From Viscum album (lineage: Eukaryota; Streptophyta; Magnoliopsida; Santalales; Viscaceae): a stretch of DNA of 64,000 bases. A program made the position numbers and the translations under genes. Below the pieces are notes generated by a model that saw only the letters and a program-made list of their open reading frames with translations, was not told where the DNA came from and did no database searches. Positions 33,802 through 47,539 of this stretch are shown piece by piece. The stretch's first letter is position 1. The number at the start of each line of letters is the position of its first letter. Where the stretch lies: contig OY728130.1 in assembly GCA_963277665.1 (NCBI GenBank), positions 426,733,101-426,797,100 of the forward strand. The letters run 5' to 3'.

Positions 33802-36423
33802 TGTCTCGCGGCACATGACGGGATCGTGGGGGAGAAAGGAGCGCTACCAGGCGGTTCATTAGAGAGGATTAGGTTCTACCTAATCACTCATATTGGGTGT
33901 ACCGTTTATGCCTCAAAATTCACAATGGTTCCATTTCCAGCAATACGTGGACCTTTTTCCCAAAGGCAGGTGTTCGCTAGGTGGTTTGACCAGTGATGCT
34001 TAAGAACTCACATTTTTTGGGAGGATGGGAAGTCGATATCATCACACCCATTTGGGTAGAATTATTTCTTGTTATGATACTCTATTATAGATTTAAGTCG
34101 TATTCATATGTTTTAGAATCTTTGGTTTATACCCAAGCATAGTATCCATGGATTACTCCTGGTTGGAAAAGGTTTGCTGGATGCAGGCATTCAGAATCAT
34201 TTATGACTGAGGTTTACCATACCTCATTGGATTAATGACCCAAAGGAGTCTGGACTCATTGAGACGGTACTAGTTTAAATCCTCATAACCAAGAAATATT
34301 GAGTTTATTATCATCCATGGGAGACAAATAATGTCTTGAGAGTTTGGATTGAACCCGTGATATGGGCTTCCTACGTATCTTCATGAGAGGAATCAGAACC
34401 CACGTAGTTCAGTCTTTTATGGGCTTACACTCCAGGCTGCCCAGTTTTGATGCGGTGAACCGACATGAAGATGGTTGGAACGACCTGTTATTGGGCTTGA
34501 ACCCCGGGGAGGATTCCTATGTACCATTCCTAGGAGACAGGGATCAAGGTACATGTAGTTCAGGTTGGGGTGTCAAAGAACTGATGTGAATGTAGACCCA
34601 GGGGTCCGATGGTAATCGGGCTTGAACCTCTTGGAGGCTTCCTACGTATCCCTGTGGCGGGGAATCAATGTCCGCCTAGATCGAATTGTCATGAGGCTTA
34701 CACTCTGAGGCAGCCCAGGGTAATGGATTGGGGCTTAAACTCTAGGGATACCCAGGAGAGGATGTCATGGACGATGCTTACTCTAATCCCACGTGAGTCT
34801 TGCTCGGTGTGAGAAATAAGAGGCAGTAGGGACCAGACGATCATGTCGTGAAAGGTGCGTCTGTGGGATGTGCGATGGGGCTTATGCCTGGGGGCGGCCC
34901 AAAAAGTCAGGGCTTATGCCGATATGGATGCCCAATGGTGACAAAGCACAATGGGAGAGGGACTTGGTCCCAAAGAAGAACTGAGCAGCACCGTTCCCCA
35001 CTATGCCCTTCCATGGCCGTGGGGAAGTACGGAGGTTCATGGGTGCCTCCTTCTGAATGGTAGTCCGCCACTCCCCGTGGAGGGGATAAGTTCCCCAGCC
35101 CTAACCAGTGGAGGGGAAGAAAGGGGACTCCATGGCTCGAATGCCGCATTACCAGGGGAATGTGAACCCAGGAGTGCTTCGGGAATCCACTCAAGGGCTG
35201 GAGCGACCCCTTCGCCCTCACCTACCATGGGTATATGAACTCAAAATGGCACAGTAATGCGCCTGAAGGTTACATCACATGGAGTCTGGTGGCTCTGGTG
35301 GAGGCCTCGACTTGGTGCCGATGAATGGGCCATTGAGGGGGTTGCGAAGGATCAGGTCAGATTGGAAGGATTTTATTTGGATCGGGGAATGGGAACTCCA
35401 AAGTATTTGGCAGACAACACGAGTGTATGAGGGGTGGCGCCCTTCGCGTAGGGAGGTGCTAAGCGGCTGGAGAGGACGTCCATGAACTATGGTGGTTTGC
35501 TGCTTCGGGTTCGTTCCACATTCCATGTTGGTATGCAGAGGGGTCCATGCGAGCAGTGGTGGTCGAGGGTGACACCGGTCAGAGGTTCTTCGGTCGGGGC
35601 TTAGCCTGCGTAGGAGGGTACTACGTGGTGCGACAGATTGGAATAGGGGCATAAACTCCCTGGTCCGCGGGGAGTGCATCCGTGGAAGGGCCATGGTTTG
35701 CGGTCTTCTTTTCTTTGTTATTTTATGTTTGCGGTTCACCAAGTTTTTATTACTTTTTAGGTTCCTTATTAACTCATTTCCAGCTTTATACCAGTTCTGG
35801 TTCGCGAACTAGAACTTCACTATTTGCAAAATCCTATGGTCCTTCCTTCGATATCCTTCCACCTGAATCTAATCGATCCCTCTTTTCTCTTCCCCCCATC
35901 TCCTTTAATAGAGTGGGGAAAGATATGTATCTGTGGTCATGCGACACCTTTTGCAGAGGGCCATGATTGGAAACCTAGTTTATGGAAGACTTGGTCAATC
36001 CGTAACTCGCAGGGGCATTGAATGCACCTCCCCTACGAACCAAACTAGCTCGGGGAGTGCTTCTCGGCTGCGTAGGGTTCCGACTCCATTCCACAAATGA
36101 AAACAGAAGCGGCCCTGGCCAGCTGATGCGGTTCGCAGCTGGGGGTGGTTCATGATAGGGGACCGTGTTGGTGCCCATCCCGCTTTGCACCCACGGAGGA
36201 TCCCCACCTCAGTTCAACGAACGACAGCAGTCCGCGGACGGGGCGCCTTGCGAAACCGGCCACATACCATTATCATTGGACCAGTCTGCAGACCAGTTCT
36301 TCTTGTTCCATACTTTGAGTATTCTACACACTTCCCCCAATTCATTGGGGGGAAATTTGGTAGAATCTCCCTTGGATTAAAGAGGATTCTCATTCTCCTT
36401 TGCGGATTTTTCAGGACCCTACA
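33802..36423 (-). repeat. 5' LTR of the giant element (right copy)
   Basis: It aligns over its whole length with 11,528-14,183. On the minus strand it starts TGTAGGGTCC and ends GAGACA, the TG...CA termini expected of an LTR. It is followed directly by AATAT, the target-site duplication. The minus-strand promoter for gag-pol should lie within it, but I could not identify a convincing TATA box. Confidence 0.88.
34366..34680. repeat. Three sub-repeats inside the 5' LTR
   Basis: Same roughly 140-bp units as at 12,088-12,404: copies at about 34,366, 34,506 and 34,630 with CTTCCTACGTATC or CTATGTACC and a downstream TAGTTCAG or variant. Confidence 0.7.
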
Positions 36424-36428
36424 AATAT
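36424..36428. other. Target-site duplication, right copy (AATAT)
   Basis: AATAT directly follows the TACA end of the right LTR and equals 11,523-11,527. The AT-rich background resumes abruptly here, which independently supports the boundary. Confidence 0.75.
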
Positions 36429-38460
36429 TTAATACAATTACTAATCATCATAGTAAAAAATATAGGGTATATACTAATAAAATTTACACCTTATAATTCC
36501 AAATATCGAATAAAGTATTTAGGATAAATTTTTATAAAATTTCTAGAATTAATTTTAGATTTAAATGAAATAGACAACAATTTTTTTAAAATATATATTT
36601 TAGTTTAAAATGATTTTTTAAATCAAATTCAATCATAATATTAATTATAATAAATATAATTTGATTATATATAATTTAATTTAACTAATTTTTTTATCTA
36701 AACCAATTTAAAATAATTCTTAACTTTGTAAATATTTCTAAAGAAAATATTTGAATAAATTTGTTTTTCCACTACCTAGAAAATAAATATTTTCCAAATA
36801 AATCATAGAATATCACTCTAAATTAATTATAGCATTCTGATTCAAAAAATGAAATTATTTGTATAAAAATATTCTCAAAATCCAATAAATTAGCTATAAT
36901 ATTTTCTCATAAAATATAATAAAGTAATTTTTTAAGAAAACACAATTTTGAAAAATAAAACCACTGCTAAAAATTGAGTGCTTCTGTAGTAAGGATAAAT
37001 CAATACATTTTTATTGAGTAAGAAATTTATATTTAATTCATAATGTGACCAATAAAATTCGTACACAAAAATTTAATTGCTGGTTATAACTATAAAATTT
37101 AAATAATAACATTTTATAGTTTGTTTAGTCTCACTGTTGCATGTAGTGTACACTATCGAACATATTGTCCTTTTAAAATATTGAGGTTATACAAATACGG
37201 TATAATAAATATGTTTTAAATTATAATGATTTTCATTATATTATGTGGTAGATTAAGTAAATAAAAAAAATTAATCTTTGATATCACATAAAAAAATACC
37301 CATGGAAATAAAAAAATATCGTTCTGTAATAATTATGAGTTATTTAACTACATATCAGTATATTAAGTAGTAATAAATAATATTAGACCATGGTGAGTAA
37401 GAAATGTTTTTGGATATTATTTATGACATCCATAATTCTATTATAATCCCTTTCATTTTATCCCTCAACTCACCAATATAACCTCCTCCACATGGGAACC
37501 ATGGGTTCTTAGTAGGTTGAATCATGTTAGAGCAATTCAGCCTAAATGAATTTAGATGAAAAATCCCACATGCATTTGGGCTCACATTTAATCTAATCTC
37601 TTAATATTTAGTAATTTCTAATACAAATATTGTGATGTCCAGTCCATGGGATTTCTTATATATCATGTTAATAATATTTTAAAAAAATGATTATTATTAA
37701 GAAAAATTATATATTAAACATGTAATTTTATGAAATTAATATTTATTTTTATTAAATTTCATCACATATATAAATATATATATATATTATCAAGACAATA
37801 ATATAAAAAATCGAAATAACATTATTATAAAGAATACAATATATTCATAGATTGCAGACTAAACTGTATTTATTTATGTTAGTTTACGTATAACTAGAAG
37901 ATTTTTTTTAAATCCATTTAATCCCATTAAATATGGTGTATTTTTTCCTACGCCAATCCATCTAATAAAGGTTGGATTCAAATCCTAGAAAGTGGTCCTT
38001 ATGCCTTTTTAACATATATAGTATGAAATATTCTTTTAATATTGAGAATTTAATGTAATTGAGAGAAACCACATGTATGTGGTTAAACAAGTGTATTTAT
38101 GGAAATTTAGGCATTCATGTAAAAACTTACTGTGAAAATATTCAAAAGTATTTATTGTTTAATTAAATAATTATTACAAAAACATAAAACATTTAATTAA
38201 AAAATAGAATAAATATTCAAAACCAAAAAAAATATGTTAGTTTCATGTTCATGGTCTTTTATTATGAAATGACTAAAATGAAGAATAAAAAAATCAAACC
38301 ATTTTATATAGTTAAAACTAACTAAATATTATTAACTCATTCTATTTTAGTACTTTAAGATATCTATTTAAATTTATTATTAAATTAGTGTTATATATTT
38401 ATAAATTTAATAAATTTTTAATTAATTTTAATTTATCATTTATTAATATAACAATAATAA
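36429..38460. other. AT-rich intergenic DNA, nothing recognised
   Basis: The continuation of the pre-insertion DNA. No long ORF. A moderately GC-richer stretch at about 37,440-37,640 (with AACCTCCTCCACATGGG) could be an old LTR fragment but I cannot match it to another copy in the window. A tRNA B-box-like GATTCAAATCC at about 37,975 lacks a convincing A box. Confidence 0.5.
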
Positions 38461-38467
38461 TAAAATA

Positions 38468-38800
38468 AAAATGGAAGGGGTTGGGTGTGGCCTTGACTGG
38501 TAACGAAGACCTAGAAATTCAATATCCATATTGTTAACATGCAACATGGGTTTCCACTAAACATTGAATTATAGTGTAATCCACTAGTCAAGTGTATTAT
38601 ATAAGTAAGCATCTAGTGAAAGGTAAAATCACAATTACCAAGGACTATAAGCCATTGGTTAGTGGCTTGAAGGTGGACTATTTTTCTATAATTTGTTTCA
38701 CAACTATCTAGTTGGCATAATCTAGATTCATCGTGTTCGTGAGTACTTTCTAGTGGTAGATATAGCCACCAAATTGGGGTTCTTTAGTTAGATTATAATT
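38468..38800 (+). mobile_element. Candidate tRNA-derived SINE, decayed
   Basis: GTGTGGCCTTGACTGGTAA resembles an RNA polymerase III A box (TGGCNNAGTNGG) and AAATTCAATATCC, about 30 bp downstream in the context AGACCTAG, resembles a B box. Together they look like the tRNA-related head of plant SINEs. About 330 bp of sequence less AT-rich than its surroundings follows and ends in AT-rich DNA. I found no second copy and no target duplication, so this is tentative. Confidence 0.25.
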
Positions 38801-40990
38801 GTTATAGATAATCAAAACTATATTTTCATTTCATGATTGAATATTATTAATAGATTTTTTGAAAAAAAAATTACAACATCTCAAATAGAATAATAATAAT
38901 AAAAAATTTCACATGATCAATATGATACCACATACAAGATCTAAGAATATCAAAAAATAAAATATATAGGGTGATAGATTTAAATTTTTTATTAGAACCC
39001 CAGTTCCTTGATCTTAATAACAAGATCAGTTAATCAATTTTATGATTAAATTAAAAAATAATCAATTTCCTTAGGAAACTCGGATGTGATTTGATTTTTA
39101 TTTCGTGCTAGTATATTTTCTTCTCAAGGATAAAAAATTGATTCCTACTAGGTTAATATACACATGATCTTTGATTATGAAATATATGGTTCAACTAGTC
39201 AGGTTTTTTAGTTGAATAATTGATATCTCTCTATTTATCTCTATACCAAAATAAAATTATAGAGATATTCTTCAATATATTCTAGGTCTGAGGGAGAGCT
39301 CTTGAAAAATAAACCAAATTAAAAACATTTAAACACCATTAAATATCAATGATTTAGAAATATAAATGGAAAGTTTTTCACCCCTCTTTTTAATATTCCA
39401 AACATAAATCCCATTCCATTATTTCCAATTAAATTTTACATTAAATAATTACATTAATTAATATATATATATTTCATTAATTCAGGATTATTTAATTAAT
39501 CAATTCATAAATAAATATTTATTCAAATTATATAATTAAATAAATTCAATTTAAAAATGAATCTTATTAAATAATTATATGATATTTTATTATTTACTTG
39601 GTACATTACATCCCTTATAAATTAAATATTCATACATTGTCATTGATAATTAATAAAATTTTTATAAAATTCAAAAATTTGAATATGTTATCCCTAAACA
39701 ATAATAAATTAATAATGGATTATAATTTACCTAGATCAAATTGATATTAATCTATAAATCTTTGTTACTTGAAATTTAGAAAAATAAAATTTTACCACAT
39801 CCTAAGAAATTATAAATATAATTAATGTTCAGACCACTTGTTAGCATTATCATAAATAGTGAATACAACCAAAAAACAATGAGTCGTATATAACAACACA
39901 TCATAATCCCTATAGAAAATAAAAATAAAAATTCATATTATTAATAAACATAATATGATTGATATCTATGTAATATAACCCACTTTCCATCTAATATCCT
40001 ATTATGATAGACAATGAAAAGTGTCATAAATGATTGATTATTGACCTATAATACTTTTTTTTGTAATGAAATAAAAAATTTATATAATCATAAAGAATAT
40101 TACTTTATGTTAGGACCATTCACCTCATTCAATGGGCCAGTTTCAATGACCCAAAACTTCAAAACCATATATCACAAATTTTATGTTCGATAACTTGAAA
40201 TAAATGCTACACCAAACATGAATGAACCAAAAAAAATACTAAAATAACACCATTAATAAATCCATTATACACCCTAATATGATAAACCGTTAAAATTTAT
40301 TATGTTTTGATTATAAATAATTAATATTCTATAATTTTAAAAAAAGTTATTTTCATTTAGAACAGGTTTATGTATAATATTTATTGTATTCTAAAATAAA
40401 AATTTATAAGTTTTTTAATAAAATTTTTTAAAAATAAAATTCATTTTTGATTTCCTCAAATTAAAATTTAATTATTATGACCTATTTTGTTTTTGGAAAT
40501 GATTAATTTTTAGTCAAAAATATATTTTTAAAAAAATTATATGTTTTATGATTTTATAATTATGTATTCATATCCTAGAATTTTATAAAATATTTTACAT
40601 AATAAAAAATGTTTCTAATTAATGAAAATATGAATTTCCATATATTATTTCATCTTTTAAATTCAATTACCAACATATCTATTACCAACTTAAAATTTTA
40701 GATTAGTAAAATATGTTTTCTATGTTTTCATTGAATCAAGTTTTTTTCAAGGAGAGGCTTTTTATTAGCTTAACATGAAAGTATACAGTGATTTTATTTG
40801 TTTTATAATATACCAATTTATTTCATCTGAGTTCATAATCATAATATTTATGTCTTACACATGAATATTTAGATTAAAAAAATAATTTTGTGAAAAAAGT
40901 ATTTCTACGATATTAATTATGTTTGTTTTGAAAATAACCTCTCACGCCCATATAAAATTTCTTTTAATAAATCATTTAAAAATTAGAAAT
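38801..40990. other. AT-rich intergenic DNA, nothing recognised
   Basis: No ORF above 60 codons on either strand and no motif that I could assign. Confidence 0.5.
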
Positions 40991-41280
40991 CAGAATTATA
41001 AAATTTGATCAAATTTTCAATCTTAATTGTTTACATTAAAAAAAGATTTTGAGGTTCAAATATTAATATTGAGGTAAAATTAAATTAAAGTAAAAGTAAA
41101 AACGATAAAAGAAGAATGTCTTAACCTCTAAATGTTATATCCAAAATGAGTGTTACATGAGGGATTCAACCCAAAATCACTTTAATATCTATATTTTTTA
41201 TTTTTATCTATTTACCATTGAATTTTAACTTTACATTTTTGTAAACATTAGGGTTTCTCCCAAACTACCCCTCAAACACT

Positions 41281-41289
41281 TATAAAAGA
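41281..41289 (+). promoter_or_regulatory. TATA box in the third LTR
   Basis: CACTTATAAAAGAG, directly after the conserved TACCCCTCAAA segment. The corresponding positions in the two other plus-strand LTRs read ATTATACAAGA and ATTATTAAAGG, which appear to be mutated versions. It would define U3/R in this LTR family. Confidence 0.5.
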
Positions 41290-41629
41290 GTAACATCCCC
41301 ACCAAAACATAAATCAACATAACTTATAATTTATCCTTCATAATATACCAAGTATTTCCTCCTAGTGACTTATCCCACATTTATAATCTTCTGTTCACCG
41401 TTATCTTTCTTAATCCCATTATCTCCAAAGAGTATTATAAGAGAAATGTTGAACTTCTAATGTGAGTATTACATCTTATTTATCATTCATTAACACTAGC
41501 CAATAATATTTAATCTATAAATTTATTTATATAATGAAATAAGTACCATTAGTATATATAAATTTCATTATATTAATTAAAAAACACTTAGTTACTCCTT
41601 TCCATACACCTATAAAAACAAAATATTGT

Positions 41630-41860
41630 TAGTCATGTGTGGTTTAGAATACTACCTCCATGAAGTAATGTTTTTTTCTTTTTCATCTTGTTTTATCATG
41701 AAAAAATTCTTCATATGTGACTAAAAAAAATTTATAATATAAATAATAACATTATTATTCTATTATAATTATATTATATGCTTACTTAATTATACTCACC
41801 CATCGTGATATAGTGTGTTCAGGTTTGGACTAGTTTTACCGCCTACTTGAATAGATGCTA
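41630..41860 (+). repeat. LTR motif copies in the third LTR
   Basis: GTTTAGAATACTACCTCC (about 41,640) and GGACTAGTTTTACCGCC (about 41,827) are degenerate copies of the motif with core GACTACCGCCTCC. Their spacing of about 185 bp matches that in the LTR at 45-46 kb. Confidence 0.5.
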
Positions 41861-42950
41861 TAAAGCATTGTCATTGATGAATATGAAAAAATAAATAATA
41901 ATAATAATATATGTTATTAACAGTTTAAATATTAGTATTTTTTTCATGGAAGGGTGATATTAGGAATTTTACTTATTATTAATATATTACCATTAATCAC
42001 TAAAATTTCTAAAATAACCTAACCCTGAAACAATTTTCTTGCATACATATGTAAAAAATATATAACAGATAAATAGAATATGATAATAAATTTTCCATGT
42101 TAAAATAAAAATATAATATTAAGGATCTCATAAAGGTATATAATAATATTAATTTTAGTATTTATGAATATAATTATAAATACATTTTGGAAATCGAATA
42201 AGGCAAGGGTTCCATCTCAACTTTTCATTCTTTGATATAAATTTTCTATTAATATCCTTACTTCTCCTAAATGGTATATATACTACATTACACCATGATT
42301 TATATTTATTAATGGTATTTTAGATTCATATTAAAAATTTATTTCTATAAAATATTTTTTATTTTTATTTTTCTTTAGTTTTAATAGTTTTTTTTTCTCA
42401 ATTTCCCATCACTGAGGAATGTTTTAAGGTTATAAACCAATTTTTAATTTTAATTGTGTATATACTACCCAGTAATGGAATTTTTTAGTAATCCATGATT
42501 TAATTCATTGTATTTATATATCCATGTGATTCACAAGATTCCTTTGATTTCTTTTCAAAAATCACTAATGCCATAAGAGTTTTGATAGATCAATAATATT
42601 TCAATGAGTTATACTCCTCTTTATTGAACATTATTTTAAAAGTTTTTCTCTAATCATATCTATTATGAGATTATGAAAAAATCCATATTCCTTTTGTGTA
42701 GAATTACTCTTATATCCATGTATTCTCTCATGATTATTTCATTCATAAAGTGTGAGATTCCAAATAATAATTTCCATTTTTTCTAGGGAGCCTTTTATCA
42801 ATGTCATTATTTTCATTTCCACAAATTTGTTTTTCCTTAATTGAAAATATATTATTTTTATAAATTTTGAAAATCATATTTCTCATTACACTTTTAAAAT
42901 AAATTTTTATAAACTCTTTAAATTTAGTGGGTTTTATGTTATGTTTAATT

Positions 42951-44289
42951 TCTTTTATATAATAGTATTTAACTTTATAGTAGTTATATTTTATGATGGT
43001 GGTGATGGGAATGGTTCAAAACCTCACAAATAGAATAGGGAGAATGTGTATGGGAAAATAATTTCTCTTAATGATCAATAAGGGTAGCCTTGTCACAATT
43101 TTAAATCCCATATACTTTAACATATTTTAATTTTTGAATAAATTTAATATCGATTATATAGTTCTCAATACACAAAATCATATTATGTTTATGATACACA
43201 CAAAAATTATTTATCTTGTCTTACAAGTAAGGATGGGTTTTACCAAACAATAATATAATTATGAAATATTATAATTTAATAAAATAAGATATAACCTTGA
43301 AATTTAGTTGGTTATCGTGAATATTATTTAGTAACCAATTAAAATATATGGTTGAATGTATTTGTTATAAGTTAATTTAAAATAAATATACGAACTAATT
43401 GAATATAAAGGGAGTGTTTTTTATAAAAACTATTTTATATGTTCAAAATGTTTTATATCCTAATAAATTAAACTAATTATAGTTAGTTTTGGAAATTAAT
43501 GTATTCTATATATTATATATTCAAAAAAATATTTTTTACATTCATATAACAGATTTTATAATCATAATATAAGAACATATCCAATATTACGCATAAAAAC
43601 AATATTTTTATGAAGGCACTTTTATTGACTTTTATTGAAGAATCTATTTTAAATACTATTTTTGATACATTTATATAAGTTAATTGAAATAATACACATG
43701 TTATATTAAATAATTATATATAAATTTAATTTGGTTGAATTTTTTTTATTTGTCTAAGATGTTTCAATTTTTGATGAATAATGAAAAATCCTACATTTTT
43801 GTTCAAAAATGCACTTTTTCCTAATTTATTTACATTGTTTTATTATGATTATATTTGGTTTTAAATTATAATTATAAAACTTATATATTATTTAAATTAA
43901 TTTTTTTCATTGAAAATAATTTTACCTTTATTTTAGATACTAAAACGTTGCATAAATTTTGACATTTTTACTTCGGAAATCGACTTTGTCATGCCATCAA
44001 TGGTTTTATAATTAAACAAAATTTTACCACTCATGAGAAATTCAGTTTGATAAATTGAAATTAATTCTTATAATAATTATGATATTTTTAGTCTAATATA
44101 ATAAAAATTGTTTTTACCAAAAAATATTAGTAAATGTAATTAAAACTAATTATAATAGTTAAGGGTAAATTTGGTAATTAAGGGTAAAAATTATATTATA
44201 AGCCTTATAAAATTACATTAAAACCTATAAAAATAATATTAGGTGATTTAGTGTCGACAAAAAAAATATTAGAGACAAATGTTTCAACA
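42951..44289. other. AT-rich DNA, nothing recognised
   Basis: No coding features. It could include the U3 start of the following LTR, whose left end I could not fix because it has no visible counterpart at the equivalent place left of 57.8 kb. Confidence 0.45.
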
Positions 44290-47200
44290 CTTGGAGAAAC
44301 ATGGAGGACTTTCAGCTTTTATATTATTCTATTATAAGGAAAGTAAAATATTTTGTACTTGTGTTTCTTATAGGTATTAATTTTTTTTTATATATTGTAA
44401 TTATTAATATATATTCTTATATAAATATTAATTTGAAATATAAAATTTCTATATTCATCATGATAAATTATTTTTAATTTTTAGGTAAGTAATAAATGAA
44501 TTAAAGGATTTCATAATGATAATGCAGTAATTGTATAATTAATCGACATATCAAGTACAAGTTATTAAAATTATTAAAATAAATATAGTTTGATATAATT
44601 TATTAATAATATAATTTTAAAGATGAAATATAAATATTATGGGTATATTAATGTTTTTATTGATTTTATCTTGTATATTGATATTTGCTAAAAATTAAAT
44701 AAATGAATAGTTTCGAAGTTGACATTAAAGATATTTTAAAATAAATATTATTTTATTAATTTTTATAACATTCACTAAAATATAAACATAATAAAAATGA
44801 TTTTTATTATGTTTAAATTGTAATCAACTACTCATTTATGGTTTTTTTGGAATTTTACAATAACTATATTAACCCTTAAAGAGTAAAAAACCATGTTTTC
44901 ATGGTAACAGTAAAAGGGTTTAAGAAAGGGTTAGTGCCAAAATATAAAGATAATACTTTTAACTATAACTACCAAAAAAATTATATATTGAGAGTATTTT
45001 GAAACATACCAACATTATCTTTGAAATTAATCACTTTGTATTCATTTAGAAAATAAAATGAGTTTATATAAATTTTATAGTTTGATAGTTTCCAAATGTA
45101 CCCCTCACCACAATTATACAAGACAAACTCCTTCATTACATACTCATGAAACATTGAGCCTTAAATATCAACCAAAATATTCTCCAATAATCTCCCAATA
45201 TCTCTAACCACATCCTAAAATCCTCACATTGGGTAGAAAGAAATATAATGAAGGATTTCATCATAAACCAAGATGATTTACCCAAATAAGAGGAAACGTT
45301 CTTTAATGATAAAATTTGTGTTATTTCTTTCCCCACTCATTAATTTCTTATTATTAAATGTTTTTATAATATAATATGTATCGTAATTATTTTTAGATGT
45401 TATTTTTTAAATGTTTTTACCTAAACTTACACACAATTCCCTCTAATGGTTAATGAACTTATCGTTCTTGTGTAAGACGAACTACCATCTCATGAAATGA
45501 AGTTGTTCATTTTTCATTACAACCTCCCATAGTTTTAAATTTTGAATAACACACTATTTGTATAAGATATATATGATACTTATTACATATTTATTCTAAT
45601 TTAATTATCTTATAACACATACCTTTATACTTTCTGTTTTGTCAGAATATGATTACATTGTTTGGGGAACTGTGTACTACCGCCTCCTCAAAGCGATGTG
45701 GTATGTTAAAACATTATATCGAACATAATAAAGAAGTTATTAATTTAGGATATGTGAAATAAATAACATATATATGATATTTATGACATTATTAACTTTG
45801 TATAAATATAATATATCATTTTATTTATTACCCTTTTCATACACTAAAAAGTTATAATGTCATTTGTGGACGTATCGACTACAACCTCTCGGATATGATG
45901 TGATTATTTTTTACATAAAAATAATTAAATATATAAGTATATATGATTACATAAAATTATATTTATTATAAAATTATAATTTTTAAAGCTATAATGTTAC
46001 TTAACTTATTTTCATAATGATCATTAAGAAATGGGAACGTTACTTATGCGTATGTACGACCCACCCTCTTCGTGATTGTAATGTTGGTTCATTTTACATA
46101 ACCATATTTCATTAATGATTTTAAATTTATAATTGATGTATAATTGTGATAATTATTTCATGAGTAATATTCTATAAATGTTTATATAATGACCACTTCG
46201 ACCAAAACTGACATACCAATGTTATTTTTAACACGTAAACTGAATTTCCTCAAAATACCCGATATAATATTAATTTTTTAATTTGATGTTTAAAAAATTG
46301 TTATAAGTGAGAAAAAGTAATGATAAAAATGAAAAGGGTTCTAAATAAAGTAAATAATTAACTTATTTTTATTATTTAGGAATATAAATACACACATGAG
46401 AAGATAGAATCAATGTAAGTGATTTCATCTCAATTTACACTCCACTGAGACTTATTTATTGTTAGGAATCAATTATCTTTTATATGGGTTATATACTACC
46501 ATTTTAAATATTATATCCTGAATATAATTATTCTCATTATATTATATGTTTCATTTAATTTTATTACTTCTTGGGAAGTACGATTCAAATATCTCAAAGT
46601 GGTATGTGACACTTTGGAATGTTTTATTATTAGATTCTTTAAGAATGCTTTAATGATATTAAAATTGGGTTTCCATTCATAAAAATAAAAAAAAGTTTTT
46701 TAGTTATCATACACTAGGTAGTTATTTCTAAAACCATATTATATAGATATTTTTTGATATTTCACATTTTTTATTAAATAAATAAATTATTCTATATATA
46801 TGCAATATAATGGATTTCATATGTGATAGGAGGGGCCTATTATATCCCCTCGATAAATTAGTAGGATTCATAGAAAAAAACAAGATATGGTTTTGGAAAA
46901 GGACATAAAAATTTATTAGATACTTGGAATAATGTATTAAAAGTATTACATTCTTGTAATGAATCCTTGAATGTATTAAATTCTTTTCATAATTCCACAA
47001 AAATATATTTTAGATATCACTCGTTATGCATTATATCATTATTTATTCAGTTATTGTTAAGATATTTAATTATTCAATTTGTTATAATTTTGAGGGTTAC
47101 GTTTCACCCATGGATTATTGATTTAATGTAATGTGTTTCGGTTATATACATCTTCATATTGATTATTCCTTATCATGTTATTTGAATGGAATGTGTTATC

Positions 47201-47537
47201 AGTTATTTACCTTGGATGTTGAGTTATTCTCATTGATTCATTATTTATTACACTTTAATTAACCTTAATAATATTTTTAGATCACCATCGATATGTTTTC
47301 TTTCCTCACGTTATAAAGAAGAACTATTTGAATAAGAATTCATGGTGGCTATTAATTTCATTTTATTTTGAATTATATTTTATTCTAATTTTTCCATTCT
47401 AAAATGGTTATCATTTATGTTATCTAGATTTCCAAAGATGCTAAACTAACCAGTACTTCTAGACATGATTCCTTGTAATCATGCCAACGTAATAAAATAA
47501 TGAACTTACTCCATGATTTTGGGGTTAGTGTGTTACA
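44290..47537 (+). repeat. 5' LTR of an old plus-strand chromovirus
   Basis: More than 3.2 kb aligns with 57,785-61,030 at an almost constant offset of 13,490-13,500 bp. Shared landmarks include CTTGTRTATTGATATTT (44,672), TGTAC/ACTACCGCCTCCTCAAAG (about 45,680), TTCCACTGAGACTT-like CTCCACTGAGACTTATTT (46,440), GACACTTTGGAATGTT (46,608), GTGTTATCAGTTATTTAC (47,190) and TCATTGATTCATTATTTAT (47,232). It ends GGGTTAGTGTGTTACA at 47,537 and is followed by a primer-site-like TGGTAT. The left end is approximate. Divergence is high. Confidence 0.75.
45455..46085 (+). repeat. Four LTR motif copies in the 5' LTR (plus element)
   Basis: ACGAACTACCATCTCA (45,478), TGTACTACCGCCTCC (45,673), TCGACTACAACCTCT (45,874) and ACGACCCACCCTCTT (46,055), each preceded by a GTTC/GTGGACGT-like and followed by a GATGTG-like segment. 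The spacing is about 180-200 bp. They lie downstream of the TATA position, so they would be transcribed (R/U5). Confidence 0.65.
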
Positions 47538-47539
47538 AT

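Larger units (their letters stand above)
11528..36423 (-). mobile_element. Giant Tat/Ogre-like Ty3/gypsy LTR retrotransposon, about 24.9 kb
   Basis: Two directly repeated LTRs of about 2.65 kb (11,528-14,183 and 33,802-36,423) enclose 19.6 kb. gag-protease-RT-RNase H-second RNase H-integrase lies on the minus strand, so the right LTR is the 5' one. The size, the upstream extra ORF, two RNase H domains in tandem, a long tandem-repeat-rich 3' region and an antisense extra ORF are characteristic of the plant Tat lineage, which includes Ogre. The block has clearly higher GC than its surroundings. The LTRs differ at roughly one base in seven in the stretches I compared, and every ORF is interrupted, so the copy is old and non-autonomous. 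Confidence 0.88.
41000..42950 (+). repeat. Third Tekay-type LTR, plus orientation, partial
   Basis: It shares with the LTRs at 44.3-47.5 and 57.8-61.0 kb, in the same order and at similar spacing: TACCCCTCA...TTATA...AACATCC at 41,262-41,300 (compare 45,100 and 58,600); two LTR motif copies at about 41,640 and 41,825; and CACTGAGGAATGTTTTA at 42,409 (compare CACTTTGGAATGTTTTA at 46,610). The right part diverges and neither end is resolved. No internal coding region accompanies it, so it may be a solo LTR or a fragment. Confidence 0.5.
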
